Of a stretch of DNA of 8,244 nucleotides, positions 1 to 5,831 are shown piece after piece. How positions within the stretch are numbered: the stretch's first letter is position 1; each line of letters opens with the position of its first letter. The notes under the pieces were generated by a model that searched no databases, was not told where the DNA came from, and saw only the letters and a program-made list of their open reading frames with translations. This DNA comes from an uncultured Flavobacteriales bacterium (lineage in GTDB: Bacteria > Bacteroidota > Bacteroidia > Flavobacteriales > Vicingaceae), in the NCBI GenBank assembly GCA_946886085.1, contig CAMPHX010000037.1, forward strand, positions 1-8,244, written 5' to 3'. Position numbers and translations under genes: made by a program.

Positions 1-537
1 CATAGGCTTTTTCAGAAAGCTGCTGATGTTACCATTGATAAGTACGTGAAAATGATAGAGCTGCAGACAGCAGTTTTACTGGGAACTAGTTTGAAAATGG
101 GAGCAATAATAGCAGGAGCATCAAAAAGTGATGCTAAGCATTTTTATGAATTTGGCAAAAACATAGGCGTTGCTTTTCAGTTGATGGATGATATTTTGGA
201 TGTTTACGGAAACCCAGAAAAATTTGGCAAGCAAGTAGGTGGAGATATTTTGGCGAATAAAAAAACATATTTGTTGCTAAAAACCATGGAATTAGCTAAC
301 GGAACGTTGAGGAAAGAGTTGGAATTTTGTTTAAACTCTAAAACTTTATCTCCCGAAAATAAAATTACCAGAGTAAAATCTATATACAATCAATTAAAGA
401 TTAAAGAAAAATCTATTGATGAGATGAATCACTTTTACAATACTGCCATTGCGCATTTAGACAGCATTGAGGTACCAAAAGAGAAAAAAGCAATTTTTGA
501 AAATTTCGCTAAAAAATTGATGCATAGAGAACAGTGA
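1..537 (+). CDS. Polyprenyl (isoprenyl) diphosphate synthase, C-terminal part (5' end outside window)
   Basis: This is a trans-type prenyl diphosphate synthase, a cytosolic enzyme that condenses isopentenyl diphosphate with an allylic diphosphate to build precursors of quinones or other isoprenoids. The reading frame is already open at base 1, so the gene enters from the left; 178 codons are visible, and the first ATG in frame at base 46 is internal. The second aspartate-rich motif is clear (FQLMDDILDVYG, with DDILD at fragment residues 63-67). It is followed by GGDILANKKTYLL, the usual Lys-containing segment after that motif. The first aspartate-rich motif (FARM) must lie upstream, so roughly 145 residues are missing if the protein has the usual length of about 325. 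Product chain length (farnesyl, geranylgeranyl or longer) cannot be read from this half. A lipoprotein gene follows on the same strand after 44 bp. Confidence 0.93.
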   Translation, partial: HRLFQKAADVTIDKYVKMIELQTAVLLGTSLKMGAIIAGASKSDAKHFYEFGKNIGVAFQLMDDILDVYGNPEKFGKQVGGDILANKKTYLLLKTMELANGTLRKELEFCLNSKTLSPENKITRVKSIYNQLKIKEKSIDEMNHFYNTAIAHLDSIEVPKEKKAIFENFAKKLMHREQ

Positions 538-581
538 TTGAAATAAAAGGATTATCTTGCATTTGTTTTAATCCGTTTATT

Positions 582-1502
582 ATGAGAAAATTAATCAGTT
601 ATTTTATTCTAATTATTGCATTTATTGCTTGTTCGCAAGCAGATAAAGGCAATTATGAATCTTCTAATGCTCAATATGAGGCTGACGTGGAAGAAGTGTC
701 ATCACCCGAAAATAATGGTTTTATATCTTCTTCGGCAGCTAAAGAAAGTAGCGATACCACTCGAAAATTTATTCGTACTGCCGAAATGAAATTTAGAGTT
801 AAAGATGCTTATAAAACATCCATGATGTTAGAAAATATAGCACTAAAATTTGAGGGATTTGTCACTTATACCTATCTAGAAAGTGTTATTAACCGAACAG
901 AAATTACTCCCATAAGTGCGGATTCATCATTAGAAACAATTTACTATACCGTAAAAAATGATTTAACACTTAGAGTACCCAACTATAACCTAGATACTGC
1001 CCTCCGAACTATTGCTAAACATATTGATTATTTGGATTATAGAACCATTAAAGCTCAAGATGTATCGCTTGATTTATTGGCAAACCAAATGGCGGAAAAA
1101 AGAATTTCAAAGCATACGGAAAGGTTGACTGATGCTATAGATGGCAAAGGTAAAAAGTTGAAAGAAACAACCTATGCTGAGGAGAGTCTTTATAATAAAG
1201 AAGCTGAAAAGGAAAAAAGTATTTTATCGTCATTAAGTATTAAAGATAAAATTGAGTTTAGTACTATTTATTTGAATATCTATCAACGTCAGGCAATAAA
1301 AAGAACAGTTATTGAAAACCATAAAAACATTGATAAATATGAACCTGGTTTGTTGGCACAGATTGGAGAATCATTAAAAACTGGTTGGCACGTTTTAAAA
1401 GCCATTATTATTGGCTTGGTAAAGATTTGGCCTTTATTTTTGATAGGAATAGTTATTTGGTTGCTGATTAAAAAGTTTGCGATTAGAAAGAAAGATAAAT
1501 GA
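582..1502 (+). CDS. DUF4349 domain lipoprotein with C-terminal membrane anchor
   Basis: The predicted protein has 306 residues. I chose ATG 582 because it starts a normal lipoprotein signal: MRKL, a hydrophobic stretch, then Cys17 in the context FIAC. The frame is open back to a GTG at 534 that overlaps the previous gene, but that start would bury the signal behind 16 residues. After Cys17 comes a Ser/Asn/Glu-rich linker to about residue 58, then a domain resembling DUF4349 (begins RKFIRTAEMKFRV; about residues 60-290) with a charged, probably coiled-coil middle (about 165-215). Near the end is one strong membrane segment (about 275-297, containing WPLFLIGIVIWLLI) and a short basic tail, KKFAIRKKDK. 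Lipid anchor plus transmembrane helix suggests an inner-membrane protein with its main domain in the periplasm. The molecular function of DUF4349 proteins is not known to me. No strong Shine-Dalgarno site precedes the start. Confidence 0.8.
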   Translation: MRKLISYFILIIAFIACSQADKGNYESSNAQYEADVEEVSSPENNGFISSSAAKESSDTTRKFIRTAEMKFRVKDAYKTSMMLENIALKFEGFVTYTYLESVINRTEITPISADSSLETIYYTVKNDLTLRVPNYNLDTALRTIAKHIDYLDYRTIKAQDVSLDLLANQMAEKRISKHTERLTDAIDGKGKKLKETTYAEESLYNKEAEKEKSILSSLSIKDKIEFSTIYLNIYQRQAIKRTVIENHKNIDKYEPGLLAQIGESLKTGWHVLKAIIIGLVKIWPLFLIGIVIWLLIKKFAIRKKDK

Positions 1503-1532
1503 CAACTATTTTCTTAAAGATTTAGGAGAATT

Positions 1533-3455
1533 TTAATCTACCAATCTTTCCAATTCTTCTTGAGCTTTTTCCCAATCATATTCCGCAGTTTCCAACTCTT
1601 TTTTTAGTACTGTAAATTCATCTACTAATTCTTGAGAATAAGTGGCAGGGTCTAATAACTGTTCATTTATTTTTTTAATTTTATCTTCCAATTTAGTAAT
1701 TAAATCTTCTGACTTCTTAACTGCATTTTCTGCTTTTCTAAGTTCCCTATCTTTATTTTTTCTTTCCTCGTAGCTGAGTTTATTCTCCGATGTAGCACTT
1801 TTTTGCTCGGCTACTTGCTTTTCTTTTCTTTCAAACTCTTTAATAGAATCTACTTTTTTAGATTTTAGGAATTCATAAACATCACCTAAGAATTGTTTTA
1901 CATTTCCATTAGTAAATTCATACATTTCGGTAACCAATCCATCCAGAAAATCCCTATCGTGAGAAATAACAATTAGTGTACCGTCATAGCGTTTTAAGGC
2001 AGCTTTAAGAATTTCTTTAGATTTAATGTCTAAGTGGTTAGTTGGCTCATCGAGCACCAATAAATTTACAGGTTCTAACATTAGTTTACACAAAGCAACT
2101 CTTGCTCTTTCTCCCCCAGAAAGTACTTTAATTTTTTTATCGGCTTCTTCGCCACCAAACATAAAAGCCCCCAACAGGTTTCTTACTTGTTTTCTAATTT
2201 CTCCGTGAGCTACTTTGTCTATGGTTTCAAAAACAGTTAATTCTTTATCTAGTTCTTCAGCTTGGTTCTGAGCAAAATAAGCCAACTTAACCTGATGTCC
2301 TAATTTTAACTCTCCTTGGTGTTCCAATTCACCCACAATAATTTTGCTCATGGTGGTTTTACCTTCACCATTTTTACCGACTAAAGCTACTTTTTTACCT
2401 TTTTCAATAAAAAAGTTTACATCTTTAAAAACTTGTTTGTCGCCAAAGCTTTTAGCAATATTTATGGCTTCTACCACTACTTTTCCGGAGTGCGGAGCAG
2501 GAGGAAAATAAAAACGCATAGAAGTGCTATCTTCTTCTTCAATTTCTATTCTGTCTATTTTGTCGAGTTGTTTTACTCTACTCTGTACCTGAACAGCTTT
2601 GGAGGCTTTCGATCTAAATCTTTCAATAAACTTCTCAGTATCTTGTATTTGTTTTTGCTGATTGTTGTAAGCAGCAACTTGTTGTTCTCTACGTTCTTTT
2701 CTTAACTCTAAATACTTGGAATAGTAAGCTTTGTAATCGTGTACTTTTCCTAAGGTAATTTCTATGGTTCGGTTAGTAACATTATCCAAAAAAGCCTTAT
2801 CGTGAGATACCAAAACCACACCTCCCGGGTAGGTTTTTAAGAAATCTTCCAACCATTGTATAGATTCAATATCTAAGTGGTTGGTAGGCTCATCGAGTAA
2901 TAATACATCCGATTTGGTAAGTAAAATTTTAGCTAATTCAATACGCATTCTCCAACCTCCACTAAATTCATCGGTAAGTCGGGTAAAATCTTTTGGAGTA
3001 AAACCTAATCCTTTTAAAATGGTTTCACAATCGGCATCAATAGAAAAACCACCCAACACATTTAATCTTTCGTTGTAATCGTTCAAATGGTTTAACAAAT
3101 CTAAATAACTGTCAGATTCATAATCCTCTCGAGTAGCTAATTGGTGATTAATTTCATCAATTTTAGCGTTGATATCATTCACTTCCTTAAAAACAGATTT
3201 GGTTTCATCAATAACGGTATTTCCGGAAATAAAATCCATATCCTGAGGCAAGTAGCCAACAGTAAAGTCTGCCGGAGTGGAAATAGTTCCACTATCGGGC
3301 TCTTGCTCACCTGCCATAATTTTTAACAAGGTGGATTTCCCGGCACCATTTTTTCCTACTAAACCAATTCTATCGGTTTTATTTACAATAAAAGAAATGC
3401 CATCAAACAGATAGCGTTCTCCAAAACTTACGGTTAAATCATTTACTCCTAACAT
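1533..3455 (-). CDS. ABC-F family ATP-binding protein (YheS/Uup-like)
   Basis: This 640-residue protein has two ATP-binding cassettes and no membrane segment, the layout of ABC-F proteins, which act on ribosomes rather than in transport. Cassette 1 has Walker A GKNGAGKST (34-42), signature FSGGWRMR (Ser165) and Walker B with LDEPTNHLD (Glu189). Cassette 2 has Walker A GKNGEGKTT (360-368), signature LSGGERAR (Ser446) and a second LDEPTNHLD (Glu470). Between them lies the interdomain linker with FIERFRSKASKAVQVQSRVKQLDKI (split here as FIERFRSKASKA and VQVQSRVKQLDKI), close to the E. coli YheS pattern. Residues from about 530 are highly charged and end in a probable coiled coil, as in Uup/YheS-type proteins. 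All catalytic residues are intact. Whether it is a housekeeping translation factor or an antibiotic-protection type cannot be decided by eye; the context looks housekeeping. The start MLGVNDLTVSFG is typical for the family. The gene converges on the lipoprotein gene with a 30-bp gap. Confidence 0.95.
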   Translation of the reverse strand: MLGVNDLTVSFGERYLFDGISFIVNKTDRIGLVGKNGAGKSTLLKIMAGEQEPDSGTISTPADFTVGYLPQDMDFISGNTVIDETKSVFKEVNDINAKIDEINHQLATREDYESDSYLDLLNHLNDYNERLNVLGGFSIDADCETILKGLGFTPKDFTRLTDEFSGGWRMRIELAKILLTKSDVLLLDEPTNHLDIESIQWLEDFLKTYPGGVVLVSHDKAFLDNVTNRTIEITLGKVHDYKAYYSKYLELRKERREQQVAAYNNQQKQIQDTEKFIERFRSKASKAVQVQSRVKQLDKIDRIEIEEEDSTSMRFYFPPAPHSGKVVVEAINIAKSFGDKQVFKDVNFFIEKGKKVALVGKNGEGKTTMSKIIVGELEHQGELKLGHQVKLAYFAQNQAEELDKELTVFETIDKVAHGEIRKQVRNLLGAFMFGGEEADKKIKVLSGGERARVALCKLMLEPVNLLVLDEPTNHLDIKSKEILKAALKRYDGTLIVISHDRDFLDGLVTEMYEFTNGNVKQFLGDVYEFLKSKKVDSIKEFERKEKQVAEQKSATSENKLSYEERKNKDRELRKAENAVKKSEDLITKLEDKIKKINEQLLDPATYSQELVDEFTVLKKELETAEYDWEKAQEELERLVD

Positions 3456-3468
3456 GGGTGCGAAATTA

Positions 3469-3476
3469 CAAATTTA
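3469..3476 (-). promoter_or_regulatory. Candidate -7 element for the ABC-F gene
   Basis: Read on the - strand this is TAAATTTG, a full match to the Bacteroidota primary-sigma -7 element TAnnTTTG. It ends 13 nt before the ABC-F start codon, which would leave a very short leader. No TTTG -33 element is present at the usual distance; that region is occupied by the 16-bp tandem repeat. Given the AT-rich gap, a chance match is possible. Confidence 0.3.
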
Positions 3477-3479
3477 ATT

Positions 3480-3511
3480 GATGTGTAAATGTGAGGATGT
3501 GTAAATGTGAG
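3480..3511. repeat. Two exact tandem copies of a 16-bp unit
   Basis: The unit GATGTGTAAATGTGAG occurs twice without change (3480-3495 and 3496-3511), and a third, degraded copy begins at 3512 (GATGTGTGAA). It lies just upstream of the ABC-F gene. Similar GTGAGGATGTG-type short repeats are, to my recollection, common in gaps of Bacteroidota genomes. There is no coding potential and no spacer structure. Confidence 0.85.
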
Positions 3512-3520
3512 GATGTGTGA

Positions 3521-3534
3521 ATTTCTAATTTCTA
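3521..3534. repeat. Heptamer tandem repeat, two copies
   Basis: ATTTCTA occurs twice in tandem. The same degenerate heptamer (ATYTCYA) forms a longer array about 75 bp further on, at 3608-3642. Both arrays are preceded by GTGA, so a segment of the form GTGAATYTCTAATYTC occurs twice in this gap. Confidence 0.6.
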
Positions 3535-3607
3535 CTCTTTTTAAAAAAACAACTCATCGTATTATTTCTATTTTTAAAGTTGTGTTTTCTTTTGATACAT
3601 AAAGTGA

Positions 3608-3642
3608 ATCTCTAATCTCCAATCTCTAATTTCTAGCCTCCA
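3608..3642. repeat. Heptamer tandem repeat, five degenerate copies
   Basis: Five 7-bp units run head to tail: ATCTCTA, ATCTCCA, ATCTCTA, ATTTCTA, GCCTCCA, followed by ATC. The pyrimidine-rich array sits just upstream of the candidate -7 element of the DUF983 gene. It resembles the short tandemly repeated heptamers known from other bacterial phyla. No function can be read from the sequence. Confidence 0.75.
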
Positions 3643-3658
3643 ATCAGAAATATATGAG

Positions 3659-3666
3659 TAACTTTG
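3659..3666 (+). promoter_or_regulatory. Candidate -7 element for the DUF983-hydrolase pair
   Basis: TAACTTTG matches the Bacteroidota -7 consensus TAnnTTTG completely and ends 21 nt before the DUF983 ATG, a usual distance. No good TTTG -33 element lies 17-23 bp upstream, where the heptamer array is instead. Confidence 0.42.
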
Positions 3667-3687
3667 TATTGTTTAAAAATCACCAAA

Positions 3688-4068
3688 ATGTTACCAAGTA
3701 TTTTAGGGCTTAAATGTCCAAAGTGTAGAAAAGGAGATCTATTCACACACAAAAACATGTATAGAGTTAAAGGTTTTTTTGATATGCCAAAAGAGTGTCC
3801 GAATTGCGGACAAGATTTTGAGCCTGAAAGTGGTTTTTACTTTGGAGCCATGTATGTGAGTTATGGACTGACGGTAGCTTTGAGTGTTGCTGTTTTTGCA
3901 ATAACTATAATTTTAGATATTTATTCTTTAGGCTTATTTTTATTGCTAAATGGCATTGCGTTGCTGGTTTTACTGCCTTATATTTTTAGGGTTTCTAGGT
4001 CTATTTGGATAAGCATTATTGTAAAATATGACCCTCCCAAACAAGATGATGAAAAAGCACAAGTATAA
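3688..4068 (+). CDS. DUF983 family zinc-ribbon membrane protein
   Basis: This 126-residue protein has the DUF983 layout. An N-terminal pair of Cys knuckles, CPKC (Cys10, Cys13) and CPNC (Cys37, Cys40), probably binds one zinc ion. The segment FEPESGFYFGAMYVSYG follows, then two membrane helices (about 58-80 and 83-104) and a short charged tail. I chose ATG 3688 because MLPSILGLKCPKC matches where family members usually begin; a TTG at 3664 in the same frame would overlap the candidate -7 element. The role of DUF983 proteins is unknown to me; a cytosolic zinc ribbon next to a membrane hairpin is all that can be inferred. Its last codons overlap the start of the downstream hydrolase gene, so the two are probably co-transcribed and perhaps translationally coupled. 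Confidence 0.9.
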   Translation: MLPSILGLKCPKCRKGDLFTHKNMYRVKGFFDMPKECPNCGQDFEPESGFYFGAMYVSYGLTVALSVAVFAITIILDIYSLGLFLLLNGIALLVLLPYIFRVSRSIWISIIVKYDPPKQDDEKAQV

Positions 4069-4699
4069 AATTGTTGTTGAGAAAACAGCACACTATTACT
4101 CCTTAGGAAATATTTCTACAGCAAAAACACTATGGTTTGTATTGCATGGTTATGGATATAATGCCAATTATTTCATTCATAAATTTGATGGGATAACAGA
4201 TGAAGAAAATTTTATTGTAGCTCCAGAAGGTTTGTCTAAATTTTATGTTGCAGGAGTTAGTGGTAGGGTTGGAGCAAGCTGGATGACTAAAGAAAATCGT
4301 GAAGATGAAATCCAAGACTACCTAAATTATTTGAACAGTTTGTATGAAACATTACTCAGCCAAATAGATTTAACCGAGGTTAAAGTAAATATTATCGGGT
4401 TTTCGCAAGGAGGAGCAACAGCAGCAAGGTGGGTAAGTGATAATAAGATAAAGTGTGCTAATTTAATATTATGGGCAAGTGTATTTCCTGATGATATGGA
4501 GTTTGAAGTATTAGAAACAAAAACCAACTCTTTTTTGTTGTATGGCGATGATGACGAATATGTAACACAAGAAAGAATTGATAAGCAAAAAGCTATTCTT
4601 GAAAAAGCGAATATCAATTGTAAATTAATTGAGTTTAAAGGCAAACATGATGTCCCTACCGAAGTGCTGAAAGAGCAACGCAAACTGAATAATTGGTAG
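4046..4699 (+). CDS. Serine alpha/beta hydrolase, phospholipase/carboxylesterase (Abhydrolase_2) type
   Basis: The predicted product has 217 residues, is probably cytosolic and has no signal peptide. It carries the alpha/beta-hydrolase landmarks: LHGYGYNA near the start (oxyanion region), nucleophile elbow GFSQGGA with Ser120, an acidic run in YGDDDEYV (Asp168-170, one being the triad acid) and His201 in KGKHDVP. Order and spacing fit small carboxylesterases/lysophospholipase-like enzymes that cleave ester bonds; the substrate cannot be told. Three ATGs are possible: 4028, 4046 and 4049. I took 4046 because the protein then starts MMKKHKYKI, just before the first conserved-looking block (KTAHYYSLG). 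All three overlap the DUF983 gene (by 41, 23 or 20 bp), pointing to linked expression. The gene ends before a large palindromic element shared with the convergent YitT gene. Confidence 0.88.
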   Translation: MMKKHKYKIVVEKTAHYYSLGNISTAKTLWFVLHGYGYNANYFIHKFDGITDEENFIVAPEGLSKFYVAGVSGRVGASWMTKENREDEIQDYLNYLNSLYETLLSQIDLTEVKVNIIGFSQGGATAARWVSDNKIKCANLILWASVFPDDMEFEVLETKTNSFLLYGDDDEYVTQERIDKQKAILEKANINCKLIEFKGKHDVPTEVLKEQRKLNNW

Positions 4700-4715
4700 A
4701 TAATAAAACTTAATT

Positions 4716-4854
4716 AACCACATATGTACATAGTACTGATATCATTAAAAGATATTTATAGCACTTCATAGTGTGTTTCCATTTTATGGAAACAAGCTAT
4801 CTTAAACTTAGTGTTAACTTTTTTGAGTTAATAAAACTATGTATCTATGTGGTT
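4716..4854. repeat. Large near-palindromic intergenic element with internal hairpins
   Basis: The ends form an inverted repeat of 19 bp with 17 matches: AACCACATATGTACATAGT (4716-4734) and ACTATGTATCTATGTGGTT (4836-4854). Inside are a perfect 9-bp hairpin with a 3-nt loop (4774-4782/4786-4794, TGTTTCCAT with ATGGAAACA) and a 6-bp hairpin (4814-4819/4826-4831, TTAACT with AGTTAA). The exact 10-mer ACTTAATTAA occurs at both outer borders (4708-4717 and 4865-4874). I recall similar ends reading CTATGTGGTT as dispersed intergenic repeats in Bacteroidota, but cannot verify this here. The layout resembles a MITE-like or REP-like element sitting between two convergent genes. Confidence 0.7.
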
Positions 4855-4860
4855 TTTTTA
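4836..4860 (+). terminator. Probable rho-independent terminator for the DUF983-hydrolase transcript
   Basis: The right arm of the long inverted repeat is followed directly by a run of T (GGTTTTTTTA, ending at 4860). On the + strand transcript this gives a long stem followed by a U tract, the form of an intrinsic terminator, although its two arms are about 100 nt apart with smaller hairpins in between. The - strand side has only a weak T-rich tail (AATTAAGTTTTATT), so termination of the YitT transcript here is less certain. Confidence 0.5.
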
Positions 4861-4870
4861 CACAACTTAA

Positions 4871-5758
4871 TTAAAAAAACAATTTTCTTTTATAAGGTTC
4901 TCCATTAATATACCTACTAGAACCAAGTAACTCTGTGGCTTCCATTACTATCATTAAAGCTTTTGGATCTGTAGCATGCACCATTTTTTTGAGGACATTA
5001 ATTTTGCTGTTATCAACTACAATAAAAATAATGTTTTTATGGTTGGAGTTGTATAAGTCGTTGCCTTGCATTAATGTTCCTGTTATACCGAGTTCTTCCG
5101 TAATTTTTTGCTGTATTTTTTCTGGGTTATCTAGTGCAATATGTACAATTTTTTGATGTTTGCTTCCAGTAAGTAATAGGTTAATCAACTTAGCACTTAC
5201 ATAAATGCTTATCAAACTCCATAATGCCAATTCAATATCTTTAAAAACTACTCCAGCAGCTACAACCACAAGAGCATCGAGGATAAGAATAGCATCTCCG
5301 GTTTTAATATTGGCTTTTTCATTTAAAATTTTGGCAATAATAGTTCCTGCCCCGGCAGAAGATTCTCCTTTAAAAATTAATCCTAAACCAATACCAACAA
5401 AAACTCCCCCATAAAGTGACGATAATAAGGTGTTATCACTAAAAGCAGCAATAGCATATATTTCACCAAGTAAATCAACAAAAAGAGCAATTATAACAAT
5501 AGTGATGATAGTTCTAATGGCAAATTTTTTCCCTAAATAATTTAGACTAAGTAACAAAAGAGGAATATTCACTAGCATTAAAATTACTCCCGTAGGCAAT
5601 TCAAATAAATGATGAAGAATAATGGAAAGTCCGGCAATACCACCGGTTGCAATTTTATTTGGAATAAGAAATCCAACCATTCCTGTAGCTAAAAATATAG
5701 CTCCAACAATTATGAATAAATAATTTTTTAGTTCAGCTTTTAAGGAATCATCAGACAT
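4871..5758 (-). CDS. YitT family membrane protein (DUF161 + DUF2179)
   Basis: This 295-residue protein has the YitT layout. A hydrophobic N-terminal part (about 10-198) holds five or six membrane helices, with the glycine motif ATGGIAGLS (37-45) after the first helix and a second small-residue motif, ESSAGAGTIIAKIL (132-145). A soluble C-terminal domain of DUF2179 type (about 205-285) follows, including the QGNDLYNSNHKNIIFIVV region. The family is widespread and its transported substrate, if any, is not established; the soluble domain is often guessed to be a regulatory ligand-binding module. From memory, the second motif usually reads like GGTDIIA; here it reads GAGTIIA, without the Asp. The start MSDDSLKAELKNYL is the only reasonable ATG. 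It lies 73 bp downstream of ispG on the same strand and may be read from the ispG promoter. Confidence 0.92.
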   Translation of the reverse strand: MSDDSLKAELKNYLFIIVGAIFLATGMVGFLIPNKIATGGIAGLSIILHHLFELPTGVILMLVNIPLLLLSLNYLGKKFAIRTIITIVIIALFVDLLGEIYAIAAFSDNTLLSSLYGGVFVGIGLGLIFKGESSAGAGTIIAKILNEKANIKTGDAILILDALVVVAAGVVFKDIELALWSLISIYVSAKLINLLLTGSKHQKIVHIALDNPEKIQQKITEELGITGTLMQGNDLYNSNHKNIIFIVVDNSKINVLKKMVHATDPKALMIVMEATELLGSSRYINGEPYKRKLFF

Positions 5759-5831
5759 TGTAATTCATTTTTTTGTCGAGCAAAATAAGTAAATACAAAA
5801 AGATTAAAAGATGTTATTTGTCATATTAAAA

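Noticed and set aside
534..581. GTG start at 534 as an N-terminal extension of the DUF4349 lipoprotein
   Set aside because: It would put 16 residues before a complete lipoprotein signal sequence and overlap the preceding gene; ATG 582 explains the protein better.
2433..2705. 90-residue open frame on the + strand inside the ABC-F gene
   Set aside because: It is the antisense shadow of the linker and second cassette of an intact ABC-F protein; it is rich in Phe/Ser/Tyr as expected for such shadows.
3480..3642. Possible CRISPR array because of regular short repeats
   Set aside because: The repeats are 16-mers and 7-mers in direct contact with no unique spacers, and there are no cas genes.
3664..3687. 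TTG start at 3664 for the DUF983 protein
   Set aside because: The TTG lies within the candidate -7 element, and the extra residues MYCLKITK do not look like the family's N-terminus.
4327..4683. 118-residue open frame on the - strand inside the hydrolase gene
   Set aside because: It lies opposite a complete hydrolase with an intact Ser-Asp-His triad, is Ser-rich, and has no recognisable domain or start signal.
4708..4874. The 10-bp ACTTAATTAA copies as proven target-site duplications
   Set aside because: The left copy overlaps the inverted repeat by 2 bp, the right copy lies 10 bp outside it and includes the YitT stop codon, and the sequence is AT-only apart from one C; coincidence cannot be excluded.
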